NCBI GenBank assembly: GCA_035535015.1
Contig: DATLQU010000025.1
Span: forward strand, 1 to 40,157
Length of the DNA stretch: 40,157 nucleotides
Source: Palsa-661 sp035535015
Lineage (GTDB): Bacteria; Actinomycetota; Acidimicrobiia; Acidimicrobiales; UBA8190
Direction: 5' to 3'
The translations under genes were made by a program, and so were the position numbers. Below the pieces are notes generated by a model. It searched no databases. It had not been told where the DNA came from and saw only the letters and a list, made by a program, of their open reading frames with translations. This document shows positions 9,179 to 20,590 of this stretch, piece after piece (the stretch's first letter is position 1; each line of letters starts with the position of its first letter).

Positions 9179-10165
9179 TCACCGATCCTCCGGAACCGAC
9201 GTGGAGCCGGAGCGGGCCCGGGACAGCTCGAAGAAGGCCACGGCGCCGGCGGCGGCGACATTGAGCGACTCGATGGTGCCGTACTGCGGAATGGAGACGA
9301 GCACATCGCAGCGCCGCCTGGTCAACGTGGCCAGACCCTTCCCTTCGGCGCCGATCACCAGGGCCACGGGGGCGTCGAAGCCTCCGGCCGAACGGCTGAA
9401 GGCGAAGAGAGAGACGTCCGCCGACGCGTCGAGGCCGACGGTGGTGACGCCGGCGTCGGCCATGCGCAGAAGAGCGTTCGGGACACCGGGGACGACAGCC
9501 ATGGCCAGGTGCTCGACAGCCCCCGCCGCCACCTTGGTCACCGTCGGTGTGACGTGGGCGGCGCGGTGTCGGGGGACCACGACGCCGGTGACGCCGGCGC
9601 ATTCGGCACTGCGCAGGAGCGACCCCAGGTTGTGGGGATCTGTCACACCGTCGAAGACGACGACGAAGGGTTCGACGCCCCGGCGCGCCACGCACAGATC
9701 GTCGAGCTCTGTCTCCACCAAGGCGCCGGCCCGGGCCATGACACCCTGGGGTGCGTCGGTGCGGGCCTCGGCCTCGAGCCGACGTCGCGAGACGATCTGC
9801 AGGCGAGCGTGTCGGCGACCGGCCAGTCGTTCGATCTCGTCGAGCAGCGGCGAGGGGTCGAGGTCCTCGGCCATCCAGACCTCGTGGACCGGGCGCCGAC
9901 CGGCGGCCAGCAGCTCCCGCACGGCACGACGACCCTCCACCTGTTCGCCTCCGAGCCCGTGCCGGTTGCCCGAAGCCGACCCTCGGCCCGTCCGTTCGGC
10001 GGAGTCGGCCCGTCCGCGACCTACCCGGCTCGGAATATCCCGTCGATTGGCGCGGGTGGCGGGAGTGCCGGAGCCCCGGGTGGCGGGATTCTGCCCGGTC
10101 CGGCCCCGGGGGGACGGCGCGCCGGCCGTGCCCTTGCCCGATCGTCGGGGCGGGGCCGGACTCAC
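9179..10165 (-). CDS. rlmB: 23S rRNA (guanosine-2'-O)-methyltransferase RlmB/TrmH family
   Basis: 328-residue SpoU-family SAM methyltransferase with a trefoil knot. The first roughly 75 residues are a disordered Arg/Gly/Pro-rich extension, then comes the SpoU substrate-binding domain (GEQVEGRRAVRELLAAG), then the catalytic domain with motif 1 DPHNLGSLLRSAE, motif 2 VIGAEGKGL and motif 3 IPQYGTIESLNVAAAGA. The family methylates G2251 of 23S rRNA. The GTG at 10165 overlaps the ispF stop (GTGA), so a longer upstream frame antisense in ispF is rejected. In mycobacteria cysS sits between ispF and this gene; it is absent here. Confidence 0.93.
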   Translation of the reverse strand: MSPAPPRRSGKGTAGAPSPRGRTGQNPATRGSGTPATRANRRDIPSRVGRGRADSAERTGRGSASGNRHGLGGEQVEGRRAVRELLAAGRRPVHEVWMAEDLDPSPLLDEIERLAGRRHARLQIVSRRRLEAEARTDAPQGVMARAGALVETELDDLCVARRGVEPFVVVFDGVTDPHNLGSLLRSAECAGVTGVVVPRHRAAHVTPTVTKVAAGAVEHLAMAVVPGVPNALLRMADAGVTTVGLDASADVSLFAFSRSAGGFDAPVALVIGAEGKGLATLTRRRCDVLVSIPQYGTIESLNVAAAGAVAFFELSRARSGSTSVPEDR

Positions 10166-10665
10166 CGTAGGGTCCCGGCCACCAGGGCCACGGCCAGACA
10201 GGCGATCCCCTCGACTCGTCCCAGGGTCCCGAGTCCCTCGGCCCGAGTCGCCTTGACGCTCATCGGGGCGTTCATCACGGCGCCAAGACGGCGCCCCATC
10301 TCCTCGGTGTGGTCGGCCAGTCGGGGGCGTTCGCAGACCACGGTGCAATCGGCGTTCACGACCCGCATTCCCTCGGCCTCGACGAGACCGACCACGCCAG
10401 CCAGGAGAGCGAGGGAATCGGCGCCGGCCCAGGCGGGATCGGTGTCGGGGAAGTGCCGTCCCAGGTCACCGAGGCCGGCGGCGCCCAGAAGCGCGTCGGC
10501 CACGGCGTGGGCGACCACATCGGCGTCGCTGTGGCCGGCCAGGCCGGCCACCCCGGCAATGGTGACCCCACCGAGAACGAGTGGACGACCGGGGACGCCG
10601 GAGAACCGGTGGATGTCGAAACCCTGGCCCACGCGCAGCGTGGGCCACTCGCCGGCCACCGTCAC
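10162..10665 (-). CDS. ispF: 2-C-methyl-D-erythritol 2,4-cyclodiphosphate synthase
   Basis: 167-residue trimeric zinc enzyme of the MEP isoprenoid pathway; it cyclises CDP-methylerythritol-2-phosphate. Signature residues are GQGFDIHRF (metal ligands Asp and His), GHSDADVVAHAVADALLGA, and ADCTVV...RP. The length is normal for the family. It overlaps ispD by 4 bases (GTGA) at its start and rlmB at its end, so ispD-ispF-rlmB is one translation-coupled unit. Confidence 0.97.
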   Translation of the reverse strand: MTVAGEWPTLRVGQGFDIHRFSGVPGRPLVLGGVTIAGVAGLAGHSDADVVAHAVADALLGAAGLGDLGRHFPDTDPAWAGADSLALLAGVVGLVEAEGMRVVNADCTVVCERPRLADHTEEMGRRLGAVMNAPMSVKATRAEGLGTLGRVEGIACLAVALVAGTLR

Positions 10666-11306
10666 TGCTCCGCCAGGGCCCGGATGATGTCGAGATCGGC
10701 CGCGGTGGTCACCTTCAGGTTCCGCAGTTCACCGGGCACGACGCGCACGGTAGCGCCTTGGGCCTCCACCAGTGCGGCGTCGTCGGTGGCCTCCGCACCG
10801 CCAGCATGGGCGGCACGCAGGACGTCGGCCCGAAAGGCCTGCGGGGTCTGCACCGTCACCAGGCCGTCGCGCTCCAACGTGGCCGTCACGTCACCGCCGG
10901 CATCCACCCGTTTCACCGTATCGGCGACCGCCAGGCCGGGAACGGCGGCCGACGCCCCTGAGGTGACGGCATCGACCACGGCCCGGAACAACGCTGCCGA
11001 AGCCAGGGGCCGAGCGCCGTCGTGCACCACGATCACATCCGCCTCGCTCGGAACCGCGTCGAGCCCGAGGGAGACGGACTGCGTCCGGCTCGATCCGCCG
11101 GCAATGACGACGTCGGCCCCATGGGTGCCGAGGGCCGACATTTCAGCCGTGGCGCCGGGAAGCACGAGCACCACACCGTCGGCCACAGCCCTGGCCGCGT
11201 CCACGGACCAGTCGACCAGAGCACGGCCGCCGATCTCGGCGAATTGTTTCAGACCTCCGAATCGACGGCCGCCGCCGGCGGCCACCACCACCACCCAGAC
11301 CGTCAC
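10662..11306 (-). CDS. ispD: 2-C-methyl-D-erythritol 4-phosphate cytidylyltransferase
   Basis: 214-residue nucleotidyltransferase of the MEP pathway (CTP plus methylerythritol phosphate). The N-terminal VVVVAAGGGRRFGG binds CTP. The middle has VVHDGARPLAS and DTVKRV, and TPQAFRADVLRAAH and TDDAALVE complete the signature. The GTG at 11306 follows CAGGAGG at good spacing, and a longer frame adds only low-complexity residues. It lies 55 bases downstream of carD on the same strand. Confidence 0.96.
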   Translation of the reverse strand: MTVWVVVVAAGGGRRFGGLKQFAEIGGRALVDWSVDAARAVADGVVLVLPGATAEMSALGTHGADVVIAGGSSRTQSVSLGLDAVPSEADVIVVHDGARPLASAALFRAVVDAVTSGASAAVPGLAVADTVKRVDAGGDVTATLERDGLVTVQTPQAFRADVLRAAHAGGAEATDDAALVEAQGATVRVVPGELRNLKVTTAADLDIIRALAEQ

Positions 11307-11361
11307 CGGAGTCGGCCTCCTGACGAGGGCGCCGGCGGACGGAGGCGCCGGACATCCAGGA

Positions 11362-11838
11362 TCAGGGCAACGCCTCGTCGAGGCGCTTCTCGGCGGCCTC
11401 TTCATCGACGTCGAGCGCGAAAGTGAGCTCGGAGACGAGGATCTGCCGGGCCCGCTGGAGCATCCGCTTCTCGCCGGCCGACAGGCCTTTGTCCTTGTCT
11501 CGGATCGACAGGTTCCGCACGACTTCGGCCACCTGGTAGATGTCGCCGGAGCGGAGCTTCTCGGAGTGGTTCTTGTAGCGACGAGACCAATTGGTCGGCA
11601 TCCGCGCTTCCTTCTTTCGAAGGACGGCGAAGACCTCCTCGACCTCTTCGTCGTTGATGACCTCCCGCAGACCGACCCCCTCGGTGTTGTCCGAGGGCAC
11701 CATCAGGGTCAGATCCCCGTAGGCCAGGCGCAGGACGAGGTACTCGCGCTTCTCGCCGAAGGCTTCTTTCACCTCACGACGCTCGATGATCGCCGCACCA
11801 TGATGCGGGTAAACCACCTTGTCACCGATGTCGAACAC
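11362..11838 (-). CDS. carD: CarD/CdnL-type RNA polymerase-binding regulator
   Basis: 158-residue protein with an N-terminal Tudor-like RNA-polymerase-interacting domain (FDIGDKVVYPHHGAAIIE, LVLRLAYGDLTLMVP) and a helical DNA-binding C-terminal domain (RRYKNHSEKLRSGDIYQVAEVVRNL, with the conserved Trp in NWSRR). CarD stabilises the open promoter complex, notably at rRNA promoters, and is essential in mycobacteria. I chose the GTG at 11838 because GGGAGA precedes it and the product starts like other CarD proteins. The carD-ispD-ispF order is conserved in actinobacteria. Confidence 0.95.
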   Translation of the reverse strand: MFDIGDKVVYPHHGAAIIERREVKEAFGEKREYLVLRLAYGDLTLMVPSDNTEGVGLREVINDEEVEEVFAVLRKKEARMPTNWSRRYKNHSEKLRSGDIYQVAEVVRNLSIRDKDKGLSAGEKRMLQRARQILVSELTFALDVDEEAAEKRLDEALP

Positions 11839-11888
11839 GTCAATTCTCCCGGACGTTGCCACGCTCAGAGGGCGCAGGGCGGTCACCC

Positions 11889-11894
11889 ATTCTA
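11889..11894 (-). promoter_or_regulatory. Candidate -10 element for carD
   Basis: TAGAAT on the minus strand, which would place a transcription start about 45 bases before the carD GTG. No convincing -35 hexamer lies 16-19 bases upstream. Weak -35 boxes are common at actinobacterial housekeeping promoters, so this is a possible but unproven promoter. Confidence 0.35.
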
Positions 11895-11991
11895 CCTGAG
11901 CGGCGCCGCGAGCCGGCCACGAGGGGGCGAACCGGGCCTGGGAGTCCAGAACGTGCCTGTGCCGGTTGCCGCCGCGGCCACCGATGGCTGC

Positions 11992-13134
11992 TCAGGAGTA
12001 ACGATCGAGGATCGTTGCCTCGGCCAAGCGGGCCAGTCCGTCCTTCAACGAGCGGGCACGGGCCTCGCCCACCCCCGCCACCTCTTCGAGCTCGCGGACA
12101 GATGCCCGCATGATCCGTTGCAGCCCCGAGAAGCGCTCGACGACCCCTTCGATGACGGCGTCGGGAAATCGGGGTAGGCGATGCAGAAGCCGGTAGCCGC
12201 GCGGTTCCATGGCCGTGTCGAGGTCGAGTTGGCCCGGAGGCAGGCCCAAGGCCGAGGCCACCCGACGGGCGTCGAGCAGCTCTTCGGTGGTGAGACGGCC
12301 GAGTGTCTGTAGGGCGCGCTCAAGGCCGGGGCGCGACGACGGCCGTTGCGTCGTCGTCGCTTCCGGGTCCGGCGCGGCGGCGGGACCGGCCCTCATGTAA
12401 TCGCGCACCACCAGGCGACGGACCGGAACCACGCCGTCGAGAAGCTCCTCGAGCTGCAGGCGTAGGAGACGGGCGTCGGCGCCGAGTTCGACCAATTCAC
12501 GGTCGATCTCATCGCCGATCCGCACGGCGAGCTCGGCCGGCTGCAGCACAGCGGTCACATTGCGCAGCGTGACGGTGTCTTCGAGCTCAAGGGCCGAGAG
12601 GGCGCCGACGGCCACATCGAGCCTCTGACGGAAACGCTCGAGCGTCTGCAGAGCCTGCCCGGTCCTCTCGTGCAGACGCGTGGCCGACTGCAACACATGC
12701 TTGTTGTCGCCCCGGTAGACGGTGACAACCCCCATCGACGCCGACACGGAGATGACGGGGACGTCGATGGACCGGGCCATGCGCTCCGCCGTGCGGTGCC
12801 GCGTCCCGGTCTCCGAGGTGGGAATGGACGGGTTGGGCATGAGATGGACGTTGGCCCGGGCGATACGCGCCGCATCGGCCGAGACGATGATGGCCCCGTC
12901 GAGCTTGGCCAGCTCGGACAGTCGCTGGGGCGTGAACTCGGCGTCGAGCAGGAAACCGCCGGTACAGATGGACAGGACGTCGGCGTGGTCGCCCACCACG
13001 ATGAGCGCCCCCCGGTTGGCCAGGAGAACGCGTTCGAGCCCGTCACGCAAGGGTTGCCCGGGGGCCACGAGGGCGAGGGCCCCGGCCACGGCCCCATTGG
13101 TTCGCTCCACAAAGTCATGGTACCTGTGGGCCAT
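11992..13134 (-). CDS. disA: DNA integrity scanning diadenylate cyclase DisA
   Basis: 380 residues, with the N-terminal DAC domain that makes cyclic di-AMP from two ATP, a helical spine, and a C-terminal helix-hairpin-helix DNA-binding domain (LEEVAGVGEARARSLKDGLARL). Catalytic motifs are present: DGA at 79-81 and RHRTAER at 112-118. An acidic/Pro/Ser/Thr-rich insert before the third domain makes it slightly longer than B. subtilis DisA. It is 22 bases downstream of radA, the usual pairing; RadA inhibits DisA in mycobacteria. The ATG at 13134 has only a weak ribosome site. Confidence 0.96.
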   Translation of the reverse strand: MAHRYHDFVERTNGAVAGALALVAPGQPLRDGLERVLLANRGALIVVGDHADVLSICTGGFLLDAEFTPQRLSELAKLDGAIIVSADAARIARANVHLMPNPSIPTSETGTRHRTAERMARSIDVPVISVSASMGVVTVYRGDNKHVLQSATRLHERTGQALQTLERFRQRLDVAVGALSALELEDTVTLRNVTAVLQPAELAVRIGDEIDRELVELGADARLLRLQLEELLDGVVPVRRLVVRDYMRAGPAAAPDPEATTTQRPSSRPGLERALQTLGRLTTEELLDARRVASALGLPPGQLDLDTAMEPRGYRLLHRLPRFPDAVIEGVVERFSGLQRIMRASVRELEEVAGVGEARARSLKDGLARLAEATILDRYS

Positions 13135-13156
13135 AGACAGCCCACCGCGTCGTGCG

Positions 13157-14566
13157 CTACGCCGAAAGGCGCTCTCCGGCGCCGGAGCGGTCGCTCCCGT
13201 CGGCCAGGGCGAGAGCAGCCGCTTCGGCCACCGACTCGACGCGCAGAAGCTCTATGCCGGGAGGTCCGTCGGGACACGAGAGAGGCACGAATGCACGACG
13301 AAATCCGATACGCGCCGCTTCCGACAGGCGTCGCTCGGCCTGGGGGACCTGGCGGATCTCCCCGCCGAGGCCCACCTCACCGAAAGCGACGACATCGGAC
13401 GGCAGGGCGATCCGGGTCACCGCTGACGCCACCGCCAGTACCAACGCCAGATCGGCGGCCGGTTCGGTGACACGGATGCCGCCCACCGCCGAGGCGAAGA
13501 CGTCGGTACGGCCGAGAACCATGCCGGCGTGCTGCTCGAGGACGGCGAGAAGCAGAGCCAGCCGACCGGCGTCCACTCCCTGGGCGGAACGGCGAGGTGG
13601 CGCCGACGCTGACGAGGCCGGCGCCCACAGGGCCTGGATCTCGACCAACAACGCCCGCTGACCTTCCATGGCCGCCAACACCGCGCTCCCGGGGGTCCCC
13701 GGTCGGCGGTCCCCCAACAGCAGGCGGTGAGGATCGGTGACAGCGGTGAGGCCGGCGTCGCCCATGGCGAACAGTCCCAGCTCTCCGGTGGGTCCGAACC
13801 GGTGTTTGGTGGCCCGCACCAAGCGCAGGGCGTGGTGCCGATCGCCCTCCACGGTCATCACCGTGTCGACCAGATGCTCGAGCACCCGTGGTCCGGCGAG
13901 AGCGCCGTCCTTCGTGACATGGCCCACGAGCACGAACGGCACGGCGTGGGTCTTGGCCAACCGGACCAGGAATTCGGCGCAGGCCCTGACCTGGGGGACG
14001 CCGCCGGGGAGCCCGGAGGTGCCCGGGTCGGACACCGCCTGGATGGAGTCCACCACGACCAGGGCCGGCGTGGACACGTCCAGAGTCCCGGCCACGGCCC
14101 GTACGTCGGTCTGCTCCAGCAGCAGAAGTGTGGGCGGCACGGGACCGAGGCGCTCGGCCCGGAGCCGCACCTGGGCGGCGGACTCCTCGGCCGAGACGAG
14201 AACGACCACGGCACCGGTGTCGGCGATCGATCGCAGCACCTGCAGCAGCAGGGTCGACTTGCCCACCCCCGGCTCTCCGCCGAGGAGCGAGACCGAGCCC
14301 GGCACGAAGCCGCCGCCGAGCACCCGGTCGAGTTCGGCCAGTCCCGTGGGCCGCGGCGCCGCCCCCGACACATCGACGGCACACAGGGGGACGGGATCGG
14401 CGAATCCCTCCTCCATCCCCGGCCCTCTCAACGGGGCGGCATCTTTCACCGTCACCGCCTCCTCGGCCAACGTGTTCCATTCGCCACATGTCGGGCATCG
14501 ACCCGCCCAACGAGCCGTCGCCGCGCCACACGATCCACACCGGTACACCGATCTCAGTCGACCCAT
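13157..14566 (-). CDS. radA: DNA repair protein RadA (Sms)
   Basis: 469-residue RecA-like DNA branch-migration ATPase. It has the N-terminal zinc finger (CGSCG...CPTCGEW), Walker A GEPGVGKST, Walker B LVVVDSIQAV and a Lon-protease-like C-terminal domain. The RadA-specific KNRFG motif is present as KHRFG, an Asn-to-His change. It forms the conserved radA-disA pair. The length is as expected. The ATG at 14566 gives the canonical start just ahead of the zinc finger. Confidence 0.96.
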   Translation of the reverse strand: MGRLRSVYRCGSCGAATARWAGRCPTCGEWNTLAEEAVTVKDAAPLRGPGMEEGFADPVPLCAVDVSGAAPRPTGLAELDRVLGGGFVPGSVSLLGGEPGVGKSTLLLQVLRSIADTGAVVVLVSAEESAAQVRLRAERLGPVPPTLLLLEQTDVRAVAGTLDVSTPALVVVDSIQAVSDPGTSGLPGGVPQVRACAEFLVRLAKTHAVPFVLVGHVTKDGALAGPRVLEHLVDTVMTVEGDRHHALRLVRATKHRFGPTGELGLFAMGDAGLTAVTDPHRLLLGDRRPGTPGSAVLAAMEGQRALLVEIQALWAPASSASAPPRRSAQGVDAGRLALLLAVLEQHAGMVLGRTDVFASAVGGIRVTEPAADLALVLAVASAVTRIALPSDVVAFGEVGLGGEIRQVPQAERRLSEAARIGFRRAFVPLSCPDGPPGIELLRVESVAEAAALALADGSDRSGAGERLSA

Positions 14567-14690
14567 GCCGATGCAGGCTACGACCCGGCTGTGACGCCGC
14601 GGTGCTCATCGGGACGCCCGCTCTGGCGCTCGTGCTCTGGGCGTCAGGCAACCGCGGTGTTCAGGTGCTGCAGTTCAGATGCGGGGCTGC

Positions 14691-17177
<2,487 letters not shown>

Positions 17178-17486
17178 CAGACCGCCTCCCTCGAAGGCTC
17201 GATTCTTGAAAACGAGTCTACCGGGCGGACCGAACGAACCAACACCAGTCCGCCACGAATCTGAGTCAACGATCCGTCCGGTCTTCTTCGGCACGTTGGC
17301 CTCAGATCCTGACGAAAACCACATTCCGCGGTCATCCGACCGAGGAGGCGGACCGATGGTGGGAGGGGCCGTTGGGGGGGCCGTCCACCGGTATCGACGG
17401 GGCAGAACACCTCCTGGGGCCCGGACAGTGCCCCTGACCTGGACCCGTTGTCGCATCTCGGGCTCCTTCGCCTATCGTTCTGCGCA
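17178..17486. other. Divergent intergenic region between clpC and a prenyl synthase gene
   Basis: 309 bases without a supported gene. Near clpC there is a plausible promoter. The rest holds no tRNA-like fold, no long inverted repeat and no HAIR (HspR) or CIRCE element. It probably carries the promoters of both divergent genes. Confidence 0.6.
17215..17242 (-). promoter_or_regulatory. Candidate clpC promoter
   Basis: On the minus strand: TTGGTT (17237-17242), a 16-base spacer, then TAGACT (17215-17220), about 38 bases before the clpC GTG. It is a fair match to a sigma-A promoter by eye. No known heat-shock operator overlaps it. Confidence 0.4.
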
Positions 17487-18470
17487 GTGAACGCAGCTCC
17501 CCTTCTGTCGCTTCCTTTCATGGACGACAACCTGGCCAGCCTCGAACCCGAGCTGCGAGAGTCGGTGCGCTCCGGCGACCCCTTTCTCGACGAGGTCACC
17601 GCCCACCTCATCTCCGCCGGCGGCAAACGCCTGCGGCCGGGCCTGGCCCTGGCCTCGGCCACCGGGGGAACCCGGAAGGCCGATCAGGCCGACCTGCAGG
17701 GGGCCGTGGCGGTGGAGCTCGTCCACCTGGCCTCGCTGTACCACGACGACGTCATGGACGAGGCGACCATGCGCCGGACCGTCGAGAGCGTGAACGCCCG
17801 GTGGGGCAACCTGGTCGCCATCGTGGCCGGCGATTTCCTCCTGGCCCGATCGGCCGAGATCGCCGCCTCACTCGGTACGGAAATCGCCGGACTGCTGGCC
17901 AATACCCTGGGCCGGCTCTGTCAGGGCCAGGTGGCCGAGGTCCGTGCCGCTTTCAGCACCGAGCGCACCGAGGCCCACTACTTCGACGCCATCGCCGGGA
18001 AGACGGCCGCCCTCATGGCCACGTCGTGCCGGATCGGAGCGCTCACGGGGGGCCTCCCCCGGACCGAGGTGGACGCCCTCACCACATTCGGTCGCTGCTT
18101 CGGCATGGTGTTCCAACTGCGTGACGACGTCCTGGACGTCATCGGCACCGAGGAGGACCTGGGCAAGCTCCCGGGACAGGACCTGGCCGAGGGTATCTAT
18201 ACGCTGCCGGTCCTGAAGGCCCTGCAGGATCCCGGTGTCGGGCGCGAGCTCGCCCCGTTGCTGGGCAAGCCCCTGGACCAATCCGAGCGCGACCTGGCCC
18301 GGTCGATCGTGGCCGGATCGAGCGCCATCGATGCCACCGTCACCGCCGGTCGGCTCTACGTCCAGCAGGCCGTCGACGCCGCCGCCGCCCTGCAGGGTCC
18401 CGAATTGGGCCGACCGCTCGGAGATCTGGCCCAATCCCTGCTCGAGGACCTCCCGGTTCCCAGCCGGTAG
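17487..18470 (+). CDS. Trans-isoprenyl (polyprenyl) diphosphate synthase
   Basis: 327-residue all-helical prenyltransferase. It has the N-terminal GGKRLRPGL substrate motif, a first Asp-rich motif DDVMD (within LYHDDVMDEATMRR) and a second DDVLD (LRDDVLDVIGTEEDLGK). The residues before the first Asp motif (SLYH) resemble long-chain synthases that make the C30-C50 side chain of menaquinone, but product length cannot be fixed by eye. The GTG at 17487 is preferred because the following SLPFMDDNL resembles relatives; ATG 17520 is the alternative. No menaquinone genes are adjacent. It is the only plus-strand protein-coding gene between about 7.2 and 34.6 kb. Confidence 0.88.
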   Translation: MNAAPLLSLPFMDDNLASLEPELRESVRSGDPFLDEVTAHLISAGGKRLRPGLALASATGGTRKADQADLQGAVAVELVHLASLYHDDVMDEATMRRTVESVNARWGNLVAIVAGDFLLARSAEIAASLGTEIAGLLANTLGRLCQGQVAEVRAAFSTERTEAHYFDAIAGKTAALMATSCRIGALTGGLPRTEVDALTTFGRCFGMVFQLRDDVLDVIGTEEDLGKLPGQDLAEGIYTLPVLKALQDPGVGRELAPLLGKPLDQSERDLARSIVAGSSAIDATVTAGRLYVQQAVDAAAALQGPELGRPLGDLAQSLLEDLPVPSR

Positions 18471-18555
18471 AAGGCTCTCCGAGCGGCGGCCGGCGTTCCG
18501 GCCGACCACCGCTGCCCTGGATGGGTCTCCCCTGACCGGAGAGGGGTCGTCAGGG

Positions 18556-18957
18556 TTACGAGACCGACGTCGACCCCGTGCTGCGCGTCGGCGCCGGGCA
18601 CCGGGCATTGACCTTCTCGGCCAGGGCACCCGCCTTGGTGTTCACCGTCTGCAGCCGGTTGATCCGCCGCTCGATCCTGGTCGCCAGAGTCGCGTGCCCG
18701 GCCGCCGTGGCCTTGCTCTGCGCCGCCTGCAGCCTCGGCAGGCGGCGCGCAATGGCCGATTCGACCCTGGCGATCCTGGTCAGCGCTTTCGGGGCCCGGG
18801 CACAGGTGATGTGAGTGACGGCCGCCGGGGCGCCGGCCGTGGCGGGCGTGGCCGCCGAGGCCACCCCGGTGGATCCGAGAGCCAGGGTGCCACAGACAAC
18901 GGTGGCCGCCACCGCCTTCTGTGCGAATTTCGTCGCGGCGTACTTGGCAAGCATCAT
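18556..18957 (-). CDS. Small secreted helical protein, function unknown
   Basis: 133 residues. A basic N-terminus (MLAKYAATKFAQK) and a hydrophobic stretch ending VASAA form a classical Sec signal peptide with cleavage near residue 35. The mature part has a Cys near its start (ITCARAP), a long basic amphipathic region (IARVESAIARRLPRLQAAQ, then RIERRINRLQTVNTKAG) likely to be coiled coil, and a second Cys near the end (NARCPAP), which could form one disulfide. AGGAAGG lies just upstream of the double ATG at 18957. It is convergent with the prenyl synthase gene. I recognise no family. Confidence 0.7.
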   Translation of the reverse strand: MMLAKYAATKFAQKAVAATVVCGTLALGSTGVASAATPATAGAPAAVTHITCARAPKALTRIARVESAIARRLPRLQAAQSKATAAGHATLATRIERRINRLQTVNTKAGALAEKVNARCPAPTRSTGSTSVS

Positions 18958-19149
18958 TCGACCTTCCTATCGGCAACCGGTGCGTCCGGTTGGCTCTCTT
19001 GGTTCCCGAGCATCGACCCTCGGCATGAAACCCTCGTATGCAGATTGTTAGGAAACGACCAAGGACTCCCAACGCCTCCCCAACAGACACCGCCGCCACA
19101 TCACCGGCAACACTGTCCCCAGAGGCACCTACGTCAACGACGGTGACGA

Positions 19150-20553
19150 TCAGCGCTCGGGCCGAAGGGTCGGAAAGGCGATGACCTCGCGGATGTTCGA
19201 GACGTCGGCCAGGAGCATGACCAGACGATCGATGCCGATTCCCAACCCGGCCGTCGGAGGGAGCCCGAGCTCGAGAGCCCGGAGGTAGTCCTCGTCCACG
19301 GACATGGCCTCGTCGTCGCCGGCAGCGCGCGCCGCGGCCTGGGCCTCGAAGCGGGCCCGTTGGTCATCGGGGTCGACGAGCTCGGAGAAGGCGTTCACCA
19401 GCTCGCGCCCGACCACCACGCCTTCGAATCTCTCGACCAGATCGGGATCGTGACGATGACGACGCGACAGCGGCGACACCTCGGCCGGGAAGTCGGTGAC
19501 GAAGACCGGTCCCCACAGATCGGGCTCCGTCGTCTTCTCGTAGAGCTCCTGTAGCAACTTCCCGGCGCCCCACGACGGATCGGGTTCGACGCCGGCGGCG
19601 GCCAATCGGTGGCGGAGCTCGTCGACCGGTGTGTGGACGCTCGCCTCCAACCCGGTGGCCTCGGTCACGAGCTCGGCCATGGTGGCCCGTCGCCACGGTG
19701 GAGCAAGGTCGAGGGTGCGGTTCTGATACGTAAGGGACGTCGTTCCCCGCATCTCCATGGCCAGACCGGACACCAGGTCCTCCACCAACACCATGAAGTC
19801 GCGGTAGTCGGCATAGGCCTGGTAGAGCTCAAGCATGGTGAATTCCGGGTTGTGTCGCGGGGACAGGCCCTCGTTGCGGAAGACGCGTCCGATCTCGAAC
19901 ACTCTTTCGAAGCCCCCGACGACCAGGCGCTTCAGGAACAGTTCGGGCGCGATTCGCAGATAGAGGTCGGTGTCGAGCGCGTTGTGATGCGTCACGAAGG
20001 GCTTGGCCGTGGCCCCACCCACCAACGCATGGAGCATGGGTGTCTCCACCTCGACGAAGCCGTCCGCCTCGAGTCGGCGACGCAGGGAGCTGACCACCCG
20101 GCTGCGCAGCCGAAGGATCTCCCCGGTGCGCTCATTGGCCCACAGATCGACCTCGCGCTGGCGGAAGCGTGTTTCGGTGTCGGTCACGCCCTTCCATTTG
20201 TCACCGAACGATCGGCGCGCCTCGGCCAGGAGCACCCACTCGTGGACCTGCACGGAAAGCTCACCCTTGCGCGTCCGCATCATCGGCCCACGCGCTCCCA
20301 CCCAGTCCCCTTGCGACAACTTGGAGAAGGCTTCGAAGTCGGCCGTCACCTTCTCGGTGGCGAAGAGCTGGATCTGGCCCGACGAATCGCGCAGAGTGGC
20401 GAAGGCCAGGCGACCCTGGGGTCGGGTGAGCATGACCCGGCCGGCCACGGCGACGATGTCCCCCGTCTCCTCGCCGGCACCCAAAGCGGCATACTGCTCA
20501 TGCAGCGGCCCTGCCTCGGCCGTGCGTTCGAAACGATAGGGGACGTCGGCCAT
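19150..20553 (-). CDS. lysS: Lysyl-tRNA synthetase (class II)
   Basis: 467-residue class II aminoacyl-tRNA synthetase. An N-terminal OB fold (VAVAGRVMLTRPQGRLAFATLRD) binds the anticodon. Motif 1 is near FVEVETPMLH, motif 2 is FRNEGLSPRHNPEFTMLE, and motif 3 is LPPTAGLGIGIDRLVMLL. HNPEFTMLELYQAYADY is typical of LysRS. It is on the same strand as, and 37 bases downstream of, coaX, the same neighbourhood as mycobacterial lysS, though clpC is not directly next to it here. Confidence 0.97.
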   Translation of the reverse strand: MADVPYRFERTAEAGPLHEQYAALGAGEETGDIVAVAGRVMLTRPQGRLAFATLRDSSGQIQLFATEKVTADFEAFSKLSQGDWVGARGPMMRTRKGELSVQVHEWVLLAEARRSFGDKWKGVTDTETRFRQREVDLWANERTGEILRLRSRVVSSLRRRLEADGFVEVETPMLHALVGGATAKPFVTHHNALDTDLYLRIAPELFLKRLVVGGFERVFEIGRVFRNEGLSPRHNPEFTMLELYQAYADYRDFMVLVEDLVSGLAMEMRGTTSLTYQNRTLDLAPPWRRATMAELVTEATGLEASVHTPVDELRHRLAAAGVEPDPSWGAGKLLQELYEKTTEPDLWGPVFVTDFPAEVSPLSRRHRHDPDLVERFEGVVVGRELVNAFSELVDPDDQRARFEAQAAARAAGDDEAMSVDEDYLRALELGLPPTAGLGIGIDRLVMLLADVSNIREVIAFPTLRPER

Positions 20554-20590
20554 GGGCGACGACGCTATCTGCCGCGCGTGGGGTCGGCGA

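Noticed and set aside
10166..10348. N-terminal extension of rlmB into ispF
   Set aside because: The GTG at 10165 overlaps the ispF stop, and the extension is antisense-like low-complexity Arg/Gly/Pro sequence.
14613..14645. Inverted repeat GACGCCC...GGGCGTC upstream of radA, downstream of clpC
   Set aside because: Only 7 bp with a 19-base loop and no T tract. It is too weak to call a terminator in GC-rich DNA.
17178..17486. Heat-shock operator (HAIR or a second CIRCE) upstream of clpC
   Set aside because: I searched by eye for CTTGAGT/ACTCAAG and TTAGCACTC patterns and found neither.
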